From contig NZ_MIKA01000003.1 in NCBI RefSeq assembly GCF_001730295.1, positions 49,549 through 113,548 on the forward strand: a DNA stretch of 64,000 nucleotides. The letters are read 5' to 3'. Every line of letters starts with the position of its first letter. Position 1 is the stretch's first letter. The notes beneath the pieces were generated by a model, which searched no databases, was not told the DNA's origin, and saw only the letters and a list, made by a program, of their open reading frames with translations. Positions 11,201 through 20,640 of the stretch are shown here, one piece after another. The translations under genes were made by a program, and so were the position numbers. This DNA is from Enterococcus plantarum. GTDB taxonomy: Bacteria; Bacillota; Bacilli; Lactobacillales; Enterococcaceae.

Positions 11201-11599
11201 ATGAACGTTTTATGGATTATCAATGGAATTTTAGTAACAATTTTATTAGCAATGGGGATCAATGAGTTATACCTTAGAATTATGGCAAAACGCTCTGCCA
11301 AAACAATCACAGAAGAAGAATTTAAAGAAGGTATGAGAAAAGCGCAAATCATTGATGTTCGTGAAAAAGACTCATTCGATGCAGGCCATATACTTGGTGC
11401 GCGCAGTATGCCGTATACAACGATCAAAACAACGTTGAATTCCATTCGTAAAGATCAACCTGTCTATATTTATGATCAAAAAAAATCATTAAGTATTCGT
11501 ACAGCAAATCGATTACGTAAAAATGGTTACAAAGATCTTTATATTTTAAAAGGCGGCTATGAAGGCTGGACTGGTAAAACGAAAAAGAAAAATGCTTAA
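11201..11599 (+). CDS. Membrane-anchored rhodanese-like protein, catalytic Cys absent
   Basis: 132 residues: one N-terminal membrane helix (VLWIINGILVTILLAMGI) and then a rhodanese domain (IIDVREKDSFDAGHILGARSMP, ending LKGGYEGW). The expected active-site loop with Cys reads YIYDQKKSLSIRTA, so an Asp occupies the Cys position. It is probably a non-catalytic rhodanese fold facing the cytosol, of unknown partner. It is last in the MTHFS-glcK cluster, with a terminator right after. Confidence 0.85.
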   Translation: MNVLWIINGILVTILLAMGINELYLRIMAKRSAKTITEEEFKEGMRKAQIIDVREKDSFDAGHILGARSMPYTTIKTTLNSIRKDQPVYIYDQKKSLSIRTANRLRKNGYKDLYILKGGYEGWTGKTKKKNA

Positions 11600-11603
11600 C
11601 TAA

Positions 11604-11667
11604 TTAAGCACAGAGAGAAACGACGGTTCGAATCTGGACAACGTTTACTTCTCTGTGCTTTTTCTTA
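11604..11667 (+). terminator. Terminator after the glucokinase/rhodanese cluster
   Basis: AAGCACAGAGA at 11606 pairs with TCTCTGTGCTT at 11650, with a structured 33-base loop and then a T-rich tail. Confidence 0.8.
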
Positions 11668-11732
11668 TGATTCAAATGATAAATCGTTTCTTTTTTTCTT
11701 AATTAGGCTAAAATAAAGAAGAGGTGACTAAA

Positions 11733-12107
11733 ATGATTCAAATCAAAAGAGCTTACGAAAAAGCAAGACCTGATGATGGTTATCGAATATTAGTCGATCG
11801 CCTATGGCCTAGAGGGATGTCAAAGGAAAAAGAGCAGTTAGATTTGTGGTTGAAAGAAATTGCTCCTTCAAATGACCTTCGAAAATGGTTTAATCATGAA
11901 CCAGATAAATTTCCTCTATTCAAAGAAAAATACTTAATTGAATTACAATCAGGTGAAGCACACATTGCTTGTCAAAAACTTTTAGACATTACAAGAGAGT
12001 ATCCTGCTATCACGCTGATTTATGGGGCAAAGGATGAAGTGTATAATAATGCTGCAGTACTAAAAGAAATGGTAGAAAAAATGAGTCAAATAAATCGTAG
12101 AAAATAA
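11733..12107 (+). CDS. DUF488 family protein
   Basis: A 124-aa protein with the family signature DDGYRILVDRLWPRGMSKE near the N terminus and PAITLIYGAKDEVYNNA near the C terminus. DUF488 proteins are small cytosolic proteins of unestablished function. A GTG lies upstream at 11724, but the ATG at 11733 has the RBS agaggtg at normal distance. It is followed after 18 bases by the large FAD protein, so the two may be co-transcribed. Confidence 0.85.
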   Translation: MIQIKRAYEKARPDDGYRILVDRLWPRGMSKEKEQLDLWLKEIAPSNDLRKWFNHEPDKFPLFKEKYLIELQSGEAHIACQKLLDITREYPAITLIYGAKDEVYNNAAVLKEMVEKMSQINRRK

Positions 12108-12125
12108 GTTGAAAGGGGGAATTTC

Positions 12126-13997
12126 ATGAAAATCGCGATTGTTGGCGGTGGTCCTCGCGGGCTTTCTGTTTTAGAGAGAATTGTTGAGTGGTCAAGAGAT
12201 GAACAGGTGATTCAAATTACAATGTTCGATCCTTATGGACCAGGAGGCAAAGTCTGGCGAGAAAATCAGTCATTGTCTTTGCTGATGAATTCAGTTGCCT
12301 CCCACGTGACGTTATTTACTGACGAAACATTAAGTACTAAAGGACCTGTTGCGAAAGGTCCAAACCTATATGAGTGGGCGCAAGGAGAAGCTGCTGAATT
12401 TATCAAGAAAAACAATGTTGAAAATCGAACGGTATTACTGGCAGAGTGTCAAAATTTAGGGCCAAATGATCACTGTTCACGTGTTTTCTATGGATTATAT
12501 CAAAGATGGTTTTATGAATATGTCCAAACACGAATGACAGAACAGACTTCAGTAAAATTCTTTAAAGATACGGTTAGGGCTGTCAAAACCCAAGATGATA
12601 CGTTTTTAGTCTATACTAAAGCAGTTGAGACAACAGTGGATACAGTTATTTTGGCCTTAGGACATCAAGAAAATGAACTTGTTGGAAACGAAAAAGCGTT
12701 AGCTGAATATGCGAGCGAGCATCGTTTATTTTATTCCTCACCAAAAAATGCTGCAGATGCTTATCTTGAAGCAATCACAGAAAACACGCCAGTTTTGATC
12801 AGAGGACTTGGGTTGGTCTTTTTCGATTATCTTACGTTACTGACAAGCGAGCGAGGCGGAGTATTTAAACAGCAAAATGAAGAACTCGTTTACCTTCCTT
12901 CTGGAAAAGAACCTAAGATTATTGCAGGCTCTGGTCGAGGGATTCCGTATCATGCCAGAGGGGCTAATCAAAAAGGCTATGGTGAAGAGTATCAACCACG
13001 CTTTTTAAAAGAAAAGAGTCTAAATAAGTTTAAAAGAAAGGGCAAATTTTCTGCGGAACAATTTTTTGAGCTGTTAAAAAAAGAAGTAGAATTTGTCTAT
13101 TATTCGGCGTTGGTGAAGAAAAATTATCCTCAAATAAATCAGAACCGATTTAATGAAGAGTTTATCCGTACAAAGGGTGCTGACTCGATTTTGGAAAAAT
13201 ATTGCATCCATCAAAAAGATCGTTGGGATTGGTCAGCTATTGAACATCCAGACCAAGTGGTAGGACCAGCCGATTCTTTTCAAGAATTTGCTAAGACATA
13301 TTTACATTGGGATCTCAAGCAGGCAAGAAAAGGGACGATTTCAGGGCCTTTTGCAGCAGCATTAGATAGTTTGAAAGATTTGCGGGATGAAGTTCGTTTT
13401 ATGCTTGATCATGAATTATTTACAAATGATGACTACAAAAAATGGTTGTGGGATTGGTTTACTCCGTTGAATTCCTTTTTATCAATCGGACCCCCTTTAG
13501 AAAGAATTGCTGAACTGAACGCGTTGATGAAAGCAGAAATCGTAACACTTCTGAGTCCAGAAATGGAGATAATGACAGAGGCAGGTTGGTTTATTGGCTC
13601 TTCTAAAAAAGAATCGAATCAAAAATATAAAAGCCACTTTTTAATTGAAGCGAGATTGCCCAAAACAGCGAATCAGATTAGTTTAAACCCGTTGGTACAA
13701 CAGCTTTTAAGAGATGAAATGGCAGACTTACATCAATTGGAATTAGCATCAGGAGAAGTTTATCAAACAGGTGCACTTTTAGTAGAGCGAGAAACCAATC
13801 AAATACGGTCGAAATCAGGAAAAGTGCTGAGTGGGTTGTTTTGTTACGGGATTCCAACAGAAGGAATTCATTGGTTGACAGCTGCAACAGCCAGACCTGG
13901 AACAGATCCATGGAATCTTAGGGAAGCAGATTTGATAGCTGGAACGATCTTTGAAGGAAAACAAAATATGAAAGGAGGATGGAACAGAAGTGTTTAA
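12126..13997 (+). CDS. FAD/NAD(P)-binding protein (NAD_binding_9 type)
   Basis: A 623-aa cytosolic protein. It opens with a Rossmann motif IAIVGGGPRGLSVLERI and continues with MFDPYGPGGKVWRENQS and SLLMNSVASHVTLF, the pattern of the FAD-NAD(P)-binding family found beside amino-acid or siderophore genes. The second nucleotide-binding region is probably IRGLGLVFFDYLTLLT. The reaction is unknown. The RBS is aaggggg. Its last residues (GGWNRSV) are encoded by the beginning of a dispersed repeat, so the C terminus may have been altered by repeat insertion. Confidence 0.8.
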   Translation: MKIAIVGGGPRGLSVLERIVEWSRDEQVIQITMFDPYGPGGKVWRENQSLSLLMNSVASHVTLFTDETLSTKGPVAKGPNLYEWAQGEAAEFIKKNNVENRTVLLAECQNLGPNDHCSRVFYGLYQRWFYEYVQTRMTEQTSVKFFKDTVRAVKTQDDTFLVYTKAVETTVDTVILALGHQENELVGNEKALAEYASEHRLFYSSPKNAADAYLEAITENTPVLIRGLGLVFFDYLTLLTSERGGVFKQQNEELVYLPSGKEPKIIAGSGRGIPYHARGANQKGYGEEYQPRFLKEKSLNKFKRKGKFSAEQFFELLKKEVEFVYYSALVKKNYPQINQNRFNEEFIRTKGADSILEKYCIHQKDRWDWSAIEHPDQVVGPADSFQEFAKTYLHWDLKQARKGTISGPFAAALDSLKDLRDEVRFMLDHELFTNDDYKKWLWDWFTPLNSFLSIGPPLERIAELNALMKAEIVTLLSPEMEIMTEAGWFIGSSKKESNQKYKSHFLIEARLPKTANQISLNPLVQQLLRDEMADLHQLELASGEVYQTGALLVERETNQIRSKSGKVLSGLFCYGIPTEGIHWLTAATARPGTDPWNLREADLIAGTIFEGKQNMKGGWNRSV

Positions 13998-14075
13998 CCT
14001 CGAGAACCAAGTAGGTAGTATGTAACATCAACTTGGTTCTCTTTGTGTGGGGCTTCTGCTCCAATCTTTTAGTCT
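13970..14075 (+). repeat. Dispersed intergenic repeat, copy B (variant with 'accaagtaggta' module)
   Basis: The left arm (gaggatggaacagaagtgtt) and right arm (gcttctgctcc) are those of the core repeat. The middle holds an inner hairpin, GAGAACCAAGT with ACTTGGTTCTC, around ggtagtatgtaacatca. The same middle module recurs in copy F at 59630-59670. The element overlaps the stop codon of the FAD protein. Confidence 0.7.
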
Positions 14076-14089
14076 CCTTTGTTATTCAA

Positions 14090-14136
14090 AAAAATCCTGT
14101 TTATGATAAAAAGCATCACAAACAGGATTTTCTATT
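14090..14136 (-). terminator. Bidirectional terminator between the FAD protein and DUF3042 genes
   Basis: AAATCCTGTTT at 14092 pairs with AAACAGGATTT at 14120. Read on the minus strand the stem is followed by seven Ts and on the plus strand by a shorter T-rich stretch, so it can serve both converging genes. Confidence 0.75.
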
Positions 14137-14174
14137 TACTGCTAAAGTCAAACGGTATAATACCGCTATTTGTA

Positions 14175-14342
14175 TTATCTAGAAATACGTTTACGCATTG
14201 CTTTTTTACGGTTTTCCTCAATCATATCTTCTTTTTCTTCGATTGGATCAAGAACTGTTTTTTTGATGGTCGCCGCAAAACCGACAACGGCAGCACAAGT
14301 TACAGCTGTTCCGACAAGCATTCCTGAAATAAATTTTTTCAT
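14175..14342 (-). CDS. DUF3042 family small membrane protein
   Basis: A 55-aa reading frame on the minus strand. It begins MKKFISGMLVGT with one membrane helix (to about residue 24) and has a charged tail: KKTVLDPIEEKEDMIEEN and KKAMRKRISR. The helix plus DPIEEKE...MIEENRKKAMRKRIS tail is the pattern of the DUF3042 family of lactobacilli and enterococci. The RBS is agaggaga. It stands alone, with its own terminator at 14090-14136. Function unknown. Confidence 0.85.
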   Translation of the reverse strand: MKKFISGMLVGTAVTCAAVVGFAATIKKTVLDPIEEKEDMIEENRKKAMRKRISR

Positions 14343-14772
14343 ATACATTCTCCTCTCAATTGTTTATACATTTCTATTATGAACCAAAATAAGAAAAAAA
14401 TCCAATAGAGTGTAACAAATGCTTATATAGTTATCTAATTCTTATTGTTTAAAAAGGATGTAATCGCAATATGAATTTGTTTCAAAAATGTGTTGCACAA
14501 TTTAATAAATAGGTTAGGATTATAGGAATAATGATTAAGTGAGTAAAACACACTATGCAAAAAAAACTGCTTCTGATCTAATCACATTTTTATACATAAT
14601 CTTAGTGAGACAAGAAGCTAAACTAGATTATTCTATCAAGCAAATAGACGAAAAATGAATACCTAGCAGATTTATCTAGTGCAAATGTTGATGATAGAGT
14701 AAGAAAGCTGTAGAATAAAGAATATATATCATGATATTAATAAATGTTTTATTCAAATAAGGAGGCAGTTAC
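14343..14772. other. Non-coding interval upstream of galE
   Basis: About 430 AT-rich bases between two divergently read genes. It must hold the promoters for the DUF3042 gene (minus) and for galE (plus). I see no credible gene, no strong hairpin and no clear operator. Confidence 0.6.
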
Positions 14773-15759
14773 ATGTCAATTTTAGTTTTAGGAGGGGCAG
14801 GCTACATCGGTTCCCATGCGGTTGATCAACTGATTGATAAAGGGTATGAAGTCGTAGTAGTTGATAACCTTCAAACGGGACATAAACAGTCGATTCATAA
14901 AAATGCCGTATTTTATCAAGGAGATATTAGAGATAAAGGCTTTATGCAAAATGTCTTCAAACAAGAAACGATTGATGGTGTGATTCATTTTGCTGCAAGT
15001 TCATTAGTCGGTGAATCCGTTGAAAAGCCATTAGTTTACTTTAATAATAATGTTCATGGGACACAAATCGTTTTGGAAGTAATGGAGGAATTTGGGGTTA
15101 AACAAATCGTATTTTCTTCTACAGCAGCTACATACGGAGAGCCTAAGGAGATGCCAATTGTAGAAACTACGCCGACTAATCCAGAAAATCCTTACGGTGA
15201 AAGTAAACTGATGATGGAAAAAATGATGAAATGGTGCGACAACGCTTATGACCTACGTTATGTTGCACTGCGGTATTTTAATGTTGCTGGAGCAAAAGCA
15301 GATGCGTCCATCGGGGAAGACCATGATCCAGAAACGCATTTGATTCCAATCATCTTGCAAACCGCTTTAGGGCAACGAGACTATCTAGGAATTTATGGAG
15401 ATGACTATGATACACCAGATGGTACTTGTATCCGTGATTATGTTTATATTGAAGACTTGATTGCAGCTCATATTGCAGCGTTGGACTATTTACAAAAAGG
15501 GAATGAGAGTACCGTTTTTAATTTAGGTAGTAATACTGGTTATTCAGTCAAAGAAATGGTAGAAGCAGCTCGACAAGTAACTGGTAAAGAAATTCCGGCT
15601 AAAGTATTGCCACGCCGTTTAGGTGATCCAAGCAAACTGGTTGCCTCAAGCGAAAAAGCAAAAATGATTTTGGACTGGCAACCTCAAGTTACAGATATCA
15701 AGCAGATCATCAAAACAGCGTGGGATTGGCATGTCAGCCATCCAAAAGGGTACAAATAA
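14773..15759 (+). CDS. galE: UDP-glucose 4-epimerase
   Basis: A 328-aa NAD-dependent epimerase of the Leloir pathway interconverting UDP-galactose and UDP-glucose. The Rossmann motif [15 protein letters not shown] is at the start, the catalytic Ser/Thr segment is [11 protein letters not shown], and the YxxxK motif is [13 protein letters not shown] and RYFNVAGA are also characteristic. The RBS is aaggagg. galT follows 47 bases later; galK and galM are not in this window. Confidence 0.96.
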   Translation: MSILVLGGAGYIGSHAVDQLIDKGYEVVVVDNLQTGHKQSIHKNAVFYQGDIRDKGFMQNVFKQETIDGVIHFAASSLVGESVEKPLVYFNNNVHGTQIVLEVMEEFGVKQIVFSSTAATYGEPKEMPIVETTPTNPENPYGESKLMMEKMMKWCDNAYDLRYVALRYFNVAGAKADASIGEDHDPETHLIPIILQTALGQRDYLGIYGDDYDTPDGTCIRDYVYIEDLIAAHIAALDYLQKGNESTVFNLGSNTGYSVKEMVEAARQVTGKEIPAKVLPRRLGDPSKLVASSEKAKMILDWQPQVTDIKQIIKTAWDWHVSHPKGYK

Positions 15760-15806
15760 TTCTACAGAACAGTGCGGTTAGCTTTTTAAATTTAGGGGGA
15801 AACATT

Positions 15807-17273
15807 GTGTCAATTAGTCAAACTATTACTGACTTTGTAACAGTAGCGATTCAAGCAGGTGGTTGGATGGAGCTGGATCGTCTCTACTTGCAAAATCGTG
15901 TACTTGCAATGATTGGTGAAGAATCGTTAGAATCTATTTCTCCAACTATAGTGACAAAAACATCCTTGGAATTGTTAGATGAATTAGTGGTTCAAGCGAT
16001 AAAAAATGGTAAAGTCAAAGCAGAACCAGAAGAGTTAGCCATTTTCAAGGCGCAAATAATGGATTTTCTGACGCCACCGCCTTCAGTTGTGAATGCTCTT
16101 TTTGCGCAACATTATGAGAAAGACCCAGCGGATGCGACGGATTATTTCCATAAATTGAATCAAGAGAATGATTCGATTAAAACAAGAACTAGTGCAAAAA
16201 AAAGTATTTTCCCAGTAGAAACGGAATACGGGCAGCTTGAGATTACGATCAATTTATCAAGATCCGATGAATCTCCCCACCAACTTGCTGCTGATCAAGA
16301 TTCCCATGTAGGTTATCCTAAATGTGTTTTTTGTATGGAGAATGAAGGCTACAAAGGTCGAACGAATTATCCTGCTAAAACCAATCATCGTATTATTCGA
16401 ATGAACTTAAATGGAGAAAGCTGGGGATTTCAGTATTCCTCAAATCCTGATTATAATGAACAGTCGATTATTTTCTCTGAGGAACATCGCCCGATGGTTA
16501 TTTCTAAAGAGACTTTTCGTCGGTTGATGAAGATTGTTGAAGTATTGCCACATTATTTTGTTGGATTTAATGAGGATGTACCAATTGTCGGGGAGACTAC
16601 CTTAACTCATGATCATTATCAAGCTGGACGGCATGCGTTCCCATTGGAGAAAGCTGAGATAGAACAATATTTTGAGTTAAGTGATTTTCCTCTAATGAAT
16701 GCCGGCACCGTTAAATGGCCAATGTCTGTGATTCGATTGCAAAGTCCAAATTCAGAAGATTTAGTTGAGGCGGCTACATTGATTTTTGAAAAATGGCGTA
16801 ATTATTTTGATAAGACGGGTTCGATTCAGGCTTTTTCAAAAGAGGAAGCGTCTCAGCATAGTATCGCGGCGATTGCTCGTCGTAAAGGGCAGTTATTTGA
16901 ATTGGATTTAGTTTTACGTGATAACAAAGTTTCTGACGACTATCAAGAGGACTTTTTCCCTCTATACAAAGAAATTCAACAAAATCTAAGTTTAGCAGAA
17001 GTGATGGGCTTAGTTTCATTACCCTCATATTTAAATGATGAGCTACAAGAAGTGGAAAAATATGTCTTAGAACAAGAAAACCAAATGACAGATTGTCATA
17101 AGTCATGGGCAGATCAGTTGAAAGAAATGTATTCTTTTGATGAAAAAAATATTAAAGAAATAATCCAAAAAGCAGTTGGAGAAAACGTAGTACATGCTTT
17201 AACTGATGCCAGTGTTTATAAGCGAATACCAGAAGGGCAAGCGGCCTTTAAACGATTTATTGATAGTTTGTAA
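15807..17273 (+). CDS. galT: UDP-glucose-hexose-1-phosphate uridylyltransferase (class II)
   Basis: A 488-aa enzyme transferring UMP between UDP-glucose and galactose-1-phosphate. It matches the longer Firmicute class-II GalT (C-rich GYPKCVFCMENEGYKGR, and THDHYQAGRHAFP near the middle) rather than the short HIT-type enzyme. The start is GTG at 15807 behind taggggga, giving MSISQTITDFV. Longer in-frame starts would overlap galE without an RBS. It forms a galE-galT pair. Confidence 0.93.
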   Translation: MSISQTITDFVTVAIQAGGWMELDRLYLQNRVLAMIGEESLESISPTIVTKTSLELLDELVVQAIKNGKVKAEPEELAIFKAQIMDFLTPPPSVVNALFAQHYEKDPADATDYFHKLNQENDSIKTRTSAKKSIFPVETEYGQLEITINLSRSDESPHQLAADQDSHVGYPKCVFCMENEGYKGRTNYPAKTNHRIIRMNLNGESWGFQYSSNPDYNEQSIIFSEEHRPMVISKETFRRLMKIVEVLPHYFVGFNEDVPIVGETTLTHDHYQAGRHAFPLEKAEIEQYFELSDFPLMNAGTVKWPMSVIRLQSPNSEDLVEAATLIFEKWRNYFDKTGSIQAFSKEEASQHSIAAIARRKGQLFELDLVLRDNKVSDDYQEDFFPLYKEIQQNLSLAEVMGLVSLPSYLNDELQEVEKYVLEQENQMTDCHKSWADQLKEMYSFDEKNIKEIIQKAVGENVVHALTDASVYKRIPEGQAAFKRFIDSL

Positions 17274-17370
17274 AATTGGCGCAGCCAAACAATTACAAAA
17301 TGAGCAATTACAAATACTTAGAATTCAGTACTTGTAATGAGGAAAATGATAATCGCAGCGAAAGCCATAA

Positions 17371-17480
17371 AAAGGGTGTGAGACAAAAGTAAAAATTACT
17401 TTTGTTTCACACCCTAAATGGGAATAAACGGTGGGAGCAGAAGCAATCCTTTCGGAATTGAACGCTTCTGCCTTAGCCTT
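17371..17480 (-). repeat. Dispersed intergenic repeat, copy C, with terminator-like hairpin
   Basis: Read on the minus strand it gives ggcagaagcg, then gattgcttctgctcccaccg, then the hairpin module GGGTGTGAAACAAAAGT with ACTTTTGTCTCACACCC followed by Ts. It lies just beyond the 3' end of the sortase-like gene in the same orientation. The hairpin can also stop galT transcripts. Confidence 0.8.
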
Positions 17481-17484
17481 TTCA

Positions 17485-18498
17485 CTATTTATATGCAATG
17501 GCAAATAAATTGATATCATCATTAATACAACTTTGTAGAGTAATGCGTTCTCCGCCACCTGCACCAATGGTAAGATCCCAATAATCAGTTCCTGTACCAA
17601 CTTCTGTTCCATAGTCATCCAATTGAAGGATTGTACGAACTGTATAAGTAGTTGGGGTGCCATTTCCATCTGTTACAACGATTTGACTACCTGACCCTAA
17701 AGAGAATACAGCAGAGAATACGCCAGGGTTATGCCCAATAAAATGAGTGTTTTGGCCGTCATCTCCTGATTGAACTGCAGCTCCTCCCCAAGTAGAAGCA
17801 ACACCGCCAGGGTTTGAATCGATAATACTTTGGCCACTACCTTGTCCGCCATTTTGATAAGGAATCGATTGTCCATTCATGGTGATCGTCATTGCGCTAG
17901 ATAAAGGCTCAGCTTGTGCTTCTGGTGCACTGGCAGGTGGAGCTAGAGCAGGTTCAGTAGATGCCTGTTCTACGGTAGATGTTTCCGTAGGAGGCGTTAT
18001 TACTGGTTCGCTTTTTGGAACAATATGGAAAATTCTATCGGAAGTGCCAGTATTTCCGTTCGTATCTGTTACAGTAAAATGAATAATTTGTGTGCCAACA
18101 ACGGATGTGTCTAGTGTTGAATCAGTTGCTACACTTGCCGAAACATCTCCGTCTTTATTATCAGTCGCAGTGACTCCATCATAAATATTGATTTGAGTAT
18201 TTTGTTCAATTGTTTCTTCGGGTGTATTGATTGTAGGAGCTGTAGTATCTTTGGTCGTATTTAAGGTGATCATTTTTTCTTTGCTCTGTTTTTTCTTAGG
18301 AGCTGTCGCCATTTTAGCCAGCTCATTGCCTGTTGGAACATTTTTTATTAAGGTTGACTTTGCTTTTTTTGGTTCACTAGCCAAACTATTTGCTTTACTA
18401 GCAGTATCGCTAAAAATATACCCGCCAATAATTAGGGAAATACCCAAAATACTGATGAAACCAACGATGATAGTGTGTTTAATTGTGTTTTTTTTCAT
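17485..18498 (-). CDS. Membrane-anchored sortase-like protein with Ig-like (DUF5011) domain
   Basis: 337 residues. An N-terminal membrane helix lies at about 9-30, then a basic linker. An Ig-like/DUF5011 domain spans about 82-160 (DTTAPTINTPEETIEQNT, GVTATDNKDGDVS, VTDTNGNTGTSD). A Pro/Glu/Ala-rich spacer covers 161-200. A sortase-like domain of about 135 residues completes the protein. His256 lies in FIGHNPG and Cys324 in the TLxxC motif ITLQSC. No Arg follows the Cys; the end reads INDDINLFAIAYK, so the usual third catalytic residue is missing. The extracellular domain faces out. The start at 18498 follows ggaggg. It may be a specialised sortase-fold protein or a degenerate enzyme. Confidence 0.75.
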   Translation of the reverse strand: MKKNTIKHTIIVGFISILGISLIIGGYIFSDTASKANSLASEPKKAKSTLIKNVPTGNELAKMATAPKKKQSKEKMITLNTTKDTTAPTINTPEETIEQNTQINIYDGVTATDNKDGDVSASVATDSTLDTSVVGTQIIHFTVTDTNGNTGTSDRIFHIVPKSEPVITPPTETSTVEQASTEPALAPPASAPEAQAEPLSSAMTITMNGQSIPYQNGGQGSGQSIIDSNPGGVASTWGGAAVQSGDDGQNTHFIGHNPGVFSAVFSLGSGSQIVVTDGNGTPTTYTVRTILQLDDYGTEVGTGTDYWDLTIGAGGGERITLQSCINDDINLFAIAYK

Positions 18499-18739
18499 GT
18501 AGAATCCCTCCAAAAAATGTGGTGAGATTTTCCATTTATCGATAAATTTTAAATCCGCGTTTTTATATTTTCATAATAGTACCTGTTTTTAAATAAACCA
18601 ATTGAGTTGCGCTTTAGATTAATTCAAAAAAGGGGTAGAAGATGCTATAATTATTGTTAAATAGGGATTTCTTCAAAAAAAGCTCAACTATTGGAAAATT
18701 TTGAAGAAAAATTTATTAAAGGTGAAATGAGGAGAGAAA

Positions 18740-20233
18740 ATGGAGAGATTGTTATCGCCATCTATGCATCGAAGAGTGTTGTTGTTGAACTTACTAAATG
18801 GGCCAAATAGCTGGGTTACCTCTGAGTATCTCGCTGAAAGTATTGAGTGTTCAAAGAAAACAATCATGCTGGATTGTCAGTACATAGAAGATCGCTGGTC
18901 AGACTATCTGACGATAGAGACATCCAGAAAAAATGGGATTCGGCTAATTGCCTCCCCCCACCGATCGATCCACGATATTTATAATGAGATCATTCAAGAA
19001 TCAAATGCCTTTTCTTTATTAGAATCGATTTTCTTTGAACCGATGCAACCAGCAGTTTTTTGGGAGAAAAAATTATTTTTAAGTAACTCTAGTTTATACC
19101 GGTTGTCTAATTTGATCAGTTCGGCATTAAAAGATCGAAATATTCAAATGAGTCGTTCGCCATATTTTGTGCATGGAAAAGATGAACGACAAGTTCGCTA
19201 TTTTTTTATTTGCTACTTTATGGAAGTCTATGGGATTCGAGCATGGCCGTTTCATTTAGATCGAGAAAAGATTTTTCGCTTGTCAAATAAGATCAATAAG
19301 AAATTTAATTTGGAATTGAATGATAGCCAAATCGTTCATTTAGCCTATTCAATCGCGGTAACTATTATTAGAGAACGACAAGGTTTTTTGATTCAGAACC
19401 GAAAAGATCCAATCAATTGTTTTGTCAAAACTACAATCGACATTAGAAAATATCAATCCGATGTGGAGGAGATTGCGGAACCATTAAATGTTATTCTTCC
19501 TGATAATTGGTATGAGGATTTTTGTTATTCCATCTTTTGGTGGGATTTTGGTTGGGACAACGAACAAGAAAAAGTGAATGTTATCAATCAGGCGGAAAAT
19601 TTAGTCAATACGATCAAAAATGCCCTTTCTATTTCTATTTCAGAACAGAGTAAGGCCAGCATTATTCGCCTGATTGAATATATATATGCGAAGCACAAAA
19701 TGTTTCCTTATAAGAAATTTATGGTCTATGATCGTTACTTGTATTCTAGCCGAGCCATCAAACAAAATTTCATAGTGTTTACAGCGGTTGTTAATAAAGC
19801 GTTGAGTGTGTTGGAAGCGAAAATGAAGTTTCCGTGGAAAACAATGTATTTAGATGAGATCCTTCATGAAATGGCGATTCGTTGGGAAAATCTAAGTACA
19901 CTTACCGACGAAATGAGGCACCAGCTATCTGTTTTAGTTTTGAGTGACTTAGGCAAGGAACATGCACAACTACTTCGTTCTGTATTAAAAGAAAATTTCC
20001 GAAACAAAGTCGATCTCTTTGTTCAAGAAAGTCATTATTATGACCAAACAATAAGTAGCTCTGATCGAAATTACGATTTATACGTTTCAAACTATGCTGT
20101 TGAAACGGTAGATGAGGAAATCAATATGATCGTAGAAGATATTCCATCATTTAAAAATCTCACTGATTTACGAAAATACATTGATAGAAGACGCTTAGTG
20201 TTACCGAAGGATATTGCGTATTTAAATGCTTAG
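18740..20233 (+). CDS. Mga/AtxA-like transcriptional regulator
   Basis: 497 residues with an N-terminal HTH (VTSEYLAESIECSKKTIMLDCQYI), a second helical DNA-binding region, and a long helical part with YFVHGKDERQVRYFFICYFM. This is the layout of Mga/AtxA-type regulators with PRD-like and EIIB-like parts (C-terminal LVLSDLGKEHAQLLRSVL). It could be PTS-modulated. It is read away from the neighbouring sortase-like gene, with a 241-base gap, so regulation of that gene is possible but unproven. The start follows gaggagag. Confidence 0.8.
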   Translation: MERLLSPSMHRRVLLLNLLNGPNSWVTSEYLAESIECSKKTIMLDCQYIEDRWSDYLTIETSRKNGIRLIASPHRSIHDIYNEIIQESNAFSLLESIFFEPMQPAVFWEKKLFLSNSSLYRLSNLISSALKDRNIQMSRSPYFVHGKDERQVRYFFICYFMEVYGIRAWPFHLDREKIFRLSNKINKKFNLELNDSQIVHLAYSIAVTIIRERQGFLIQNRKDPINCFVKTTIDIRKYQSDVEEIAEPLNVILPDNWYEDFCYSIFWWDFGWDNEQEKVNVINQAENLVNTIKNALSISISEQSKASIIRLIEYIYAKHKMFPYKKFMVYDRYLYSSRAIKQNFIVFTAVVNKALSVLEAKMKFPWKTMYLDEILHEMAIRWENLSTLTDEMRHQLSVLVLSDLGKEHAQLLRSVLKENFRNKVDLFVQESHYYDQTISSSDRNYDLYVSNYAVETVDEEINMIVEDIPSFKNLTDLRKYIDRRRLVLPKDIAYLNA

Positions 20234-20354
20234 ATAGTTATATTAAATGATCGGTAAGGTCAATAAATGGTTAGAAAATTAAAAATTTAAGTGTTCTTTA
20301 ATAAATAATAATGATATACTGAAAGAGTACTATTATTTATTAAAGGAGAGAATT

Positions 20355-20633
20355 ATGAAAAAGAAAGCTTACAGAAACACACCTGCATTTGTCTTTCTAA
20401 GTTGGGGATCATTTGCCTTTTTTGTGGCACTGATGTTGATTGGTTTGTACACACTAAAAGAACCATTAATGGTTAAAGGATACTATTTGATGGGATCAGT
20501 AGGATTGATTTCTTCCTCATTTACACTTTCAAAAGTGATCAGAGACAATCAAGAAGATGAAGAACGTTATAATCAAATGTTCCGAGCAAATGACGTATTA
20601 GCGAAAAAAGAAGAAACAGATACACACATTTAA
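20355..20633 (+). CDS. YiaAB two-helix domain inner-membrane protein
   Basis: 92 residues. RNTPAFVFLSWGSFAFF, then MLIGLYTL, KGYYLMG and SSSFTLSKVIRDNQEDEE match the YiaA/YiaB two-helix family, with two membrane helices and an acidic cytosolic tail. Function unknown. The RBS is aaggaga, and a TATACT-like -10 lies upstream near 20315. It is a single gene followed by a hairpin terminator. Confidence 0.85.
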   Translation: MKKKAYRNTPAFVFLSWGSFAFFVALMLIGLYTLKEPLMVKGYYLMGSVGLISSSFTLSKVIRDNQEDEERYNQMFRANDVLAKKEETDTHI

Positions 20634-20640
20634 TAAAGGA

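Noticed and set aside
14079..14382. Plus-strand frames of 70-82 aa opposite the DUF3042 gene
   Set aside because: They are antisense to the 55-aa DUF3042 gene, which has a good RBS and family pattern.
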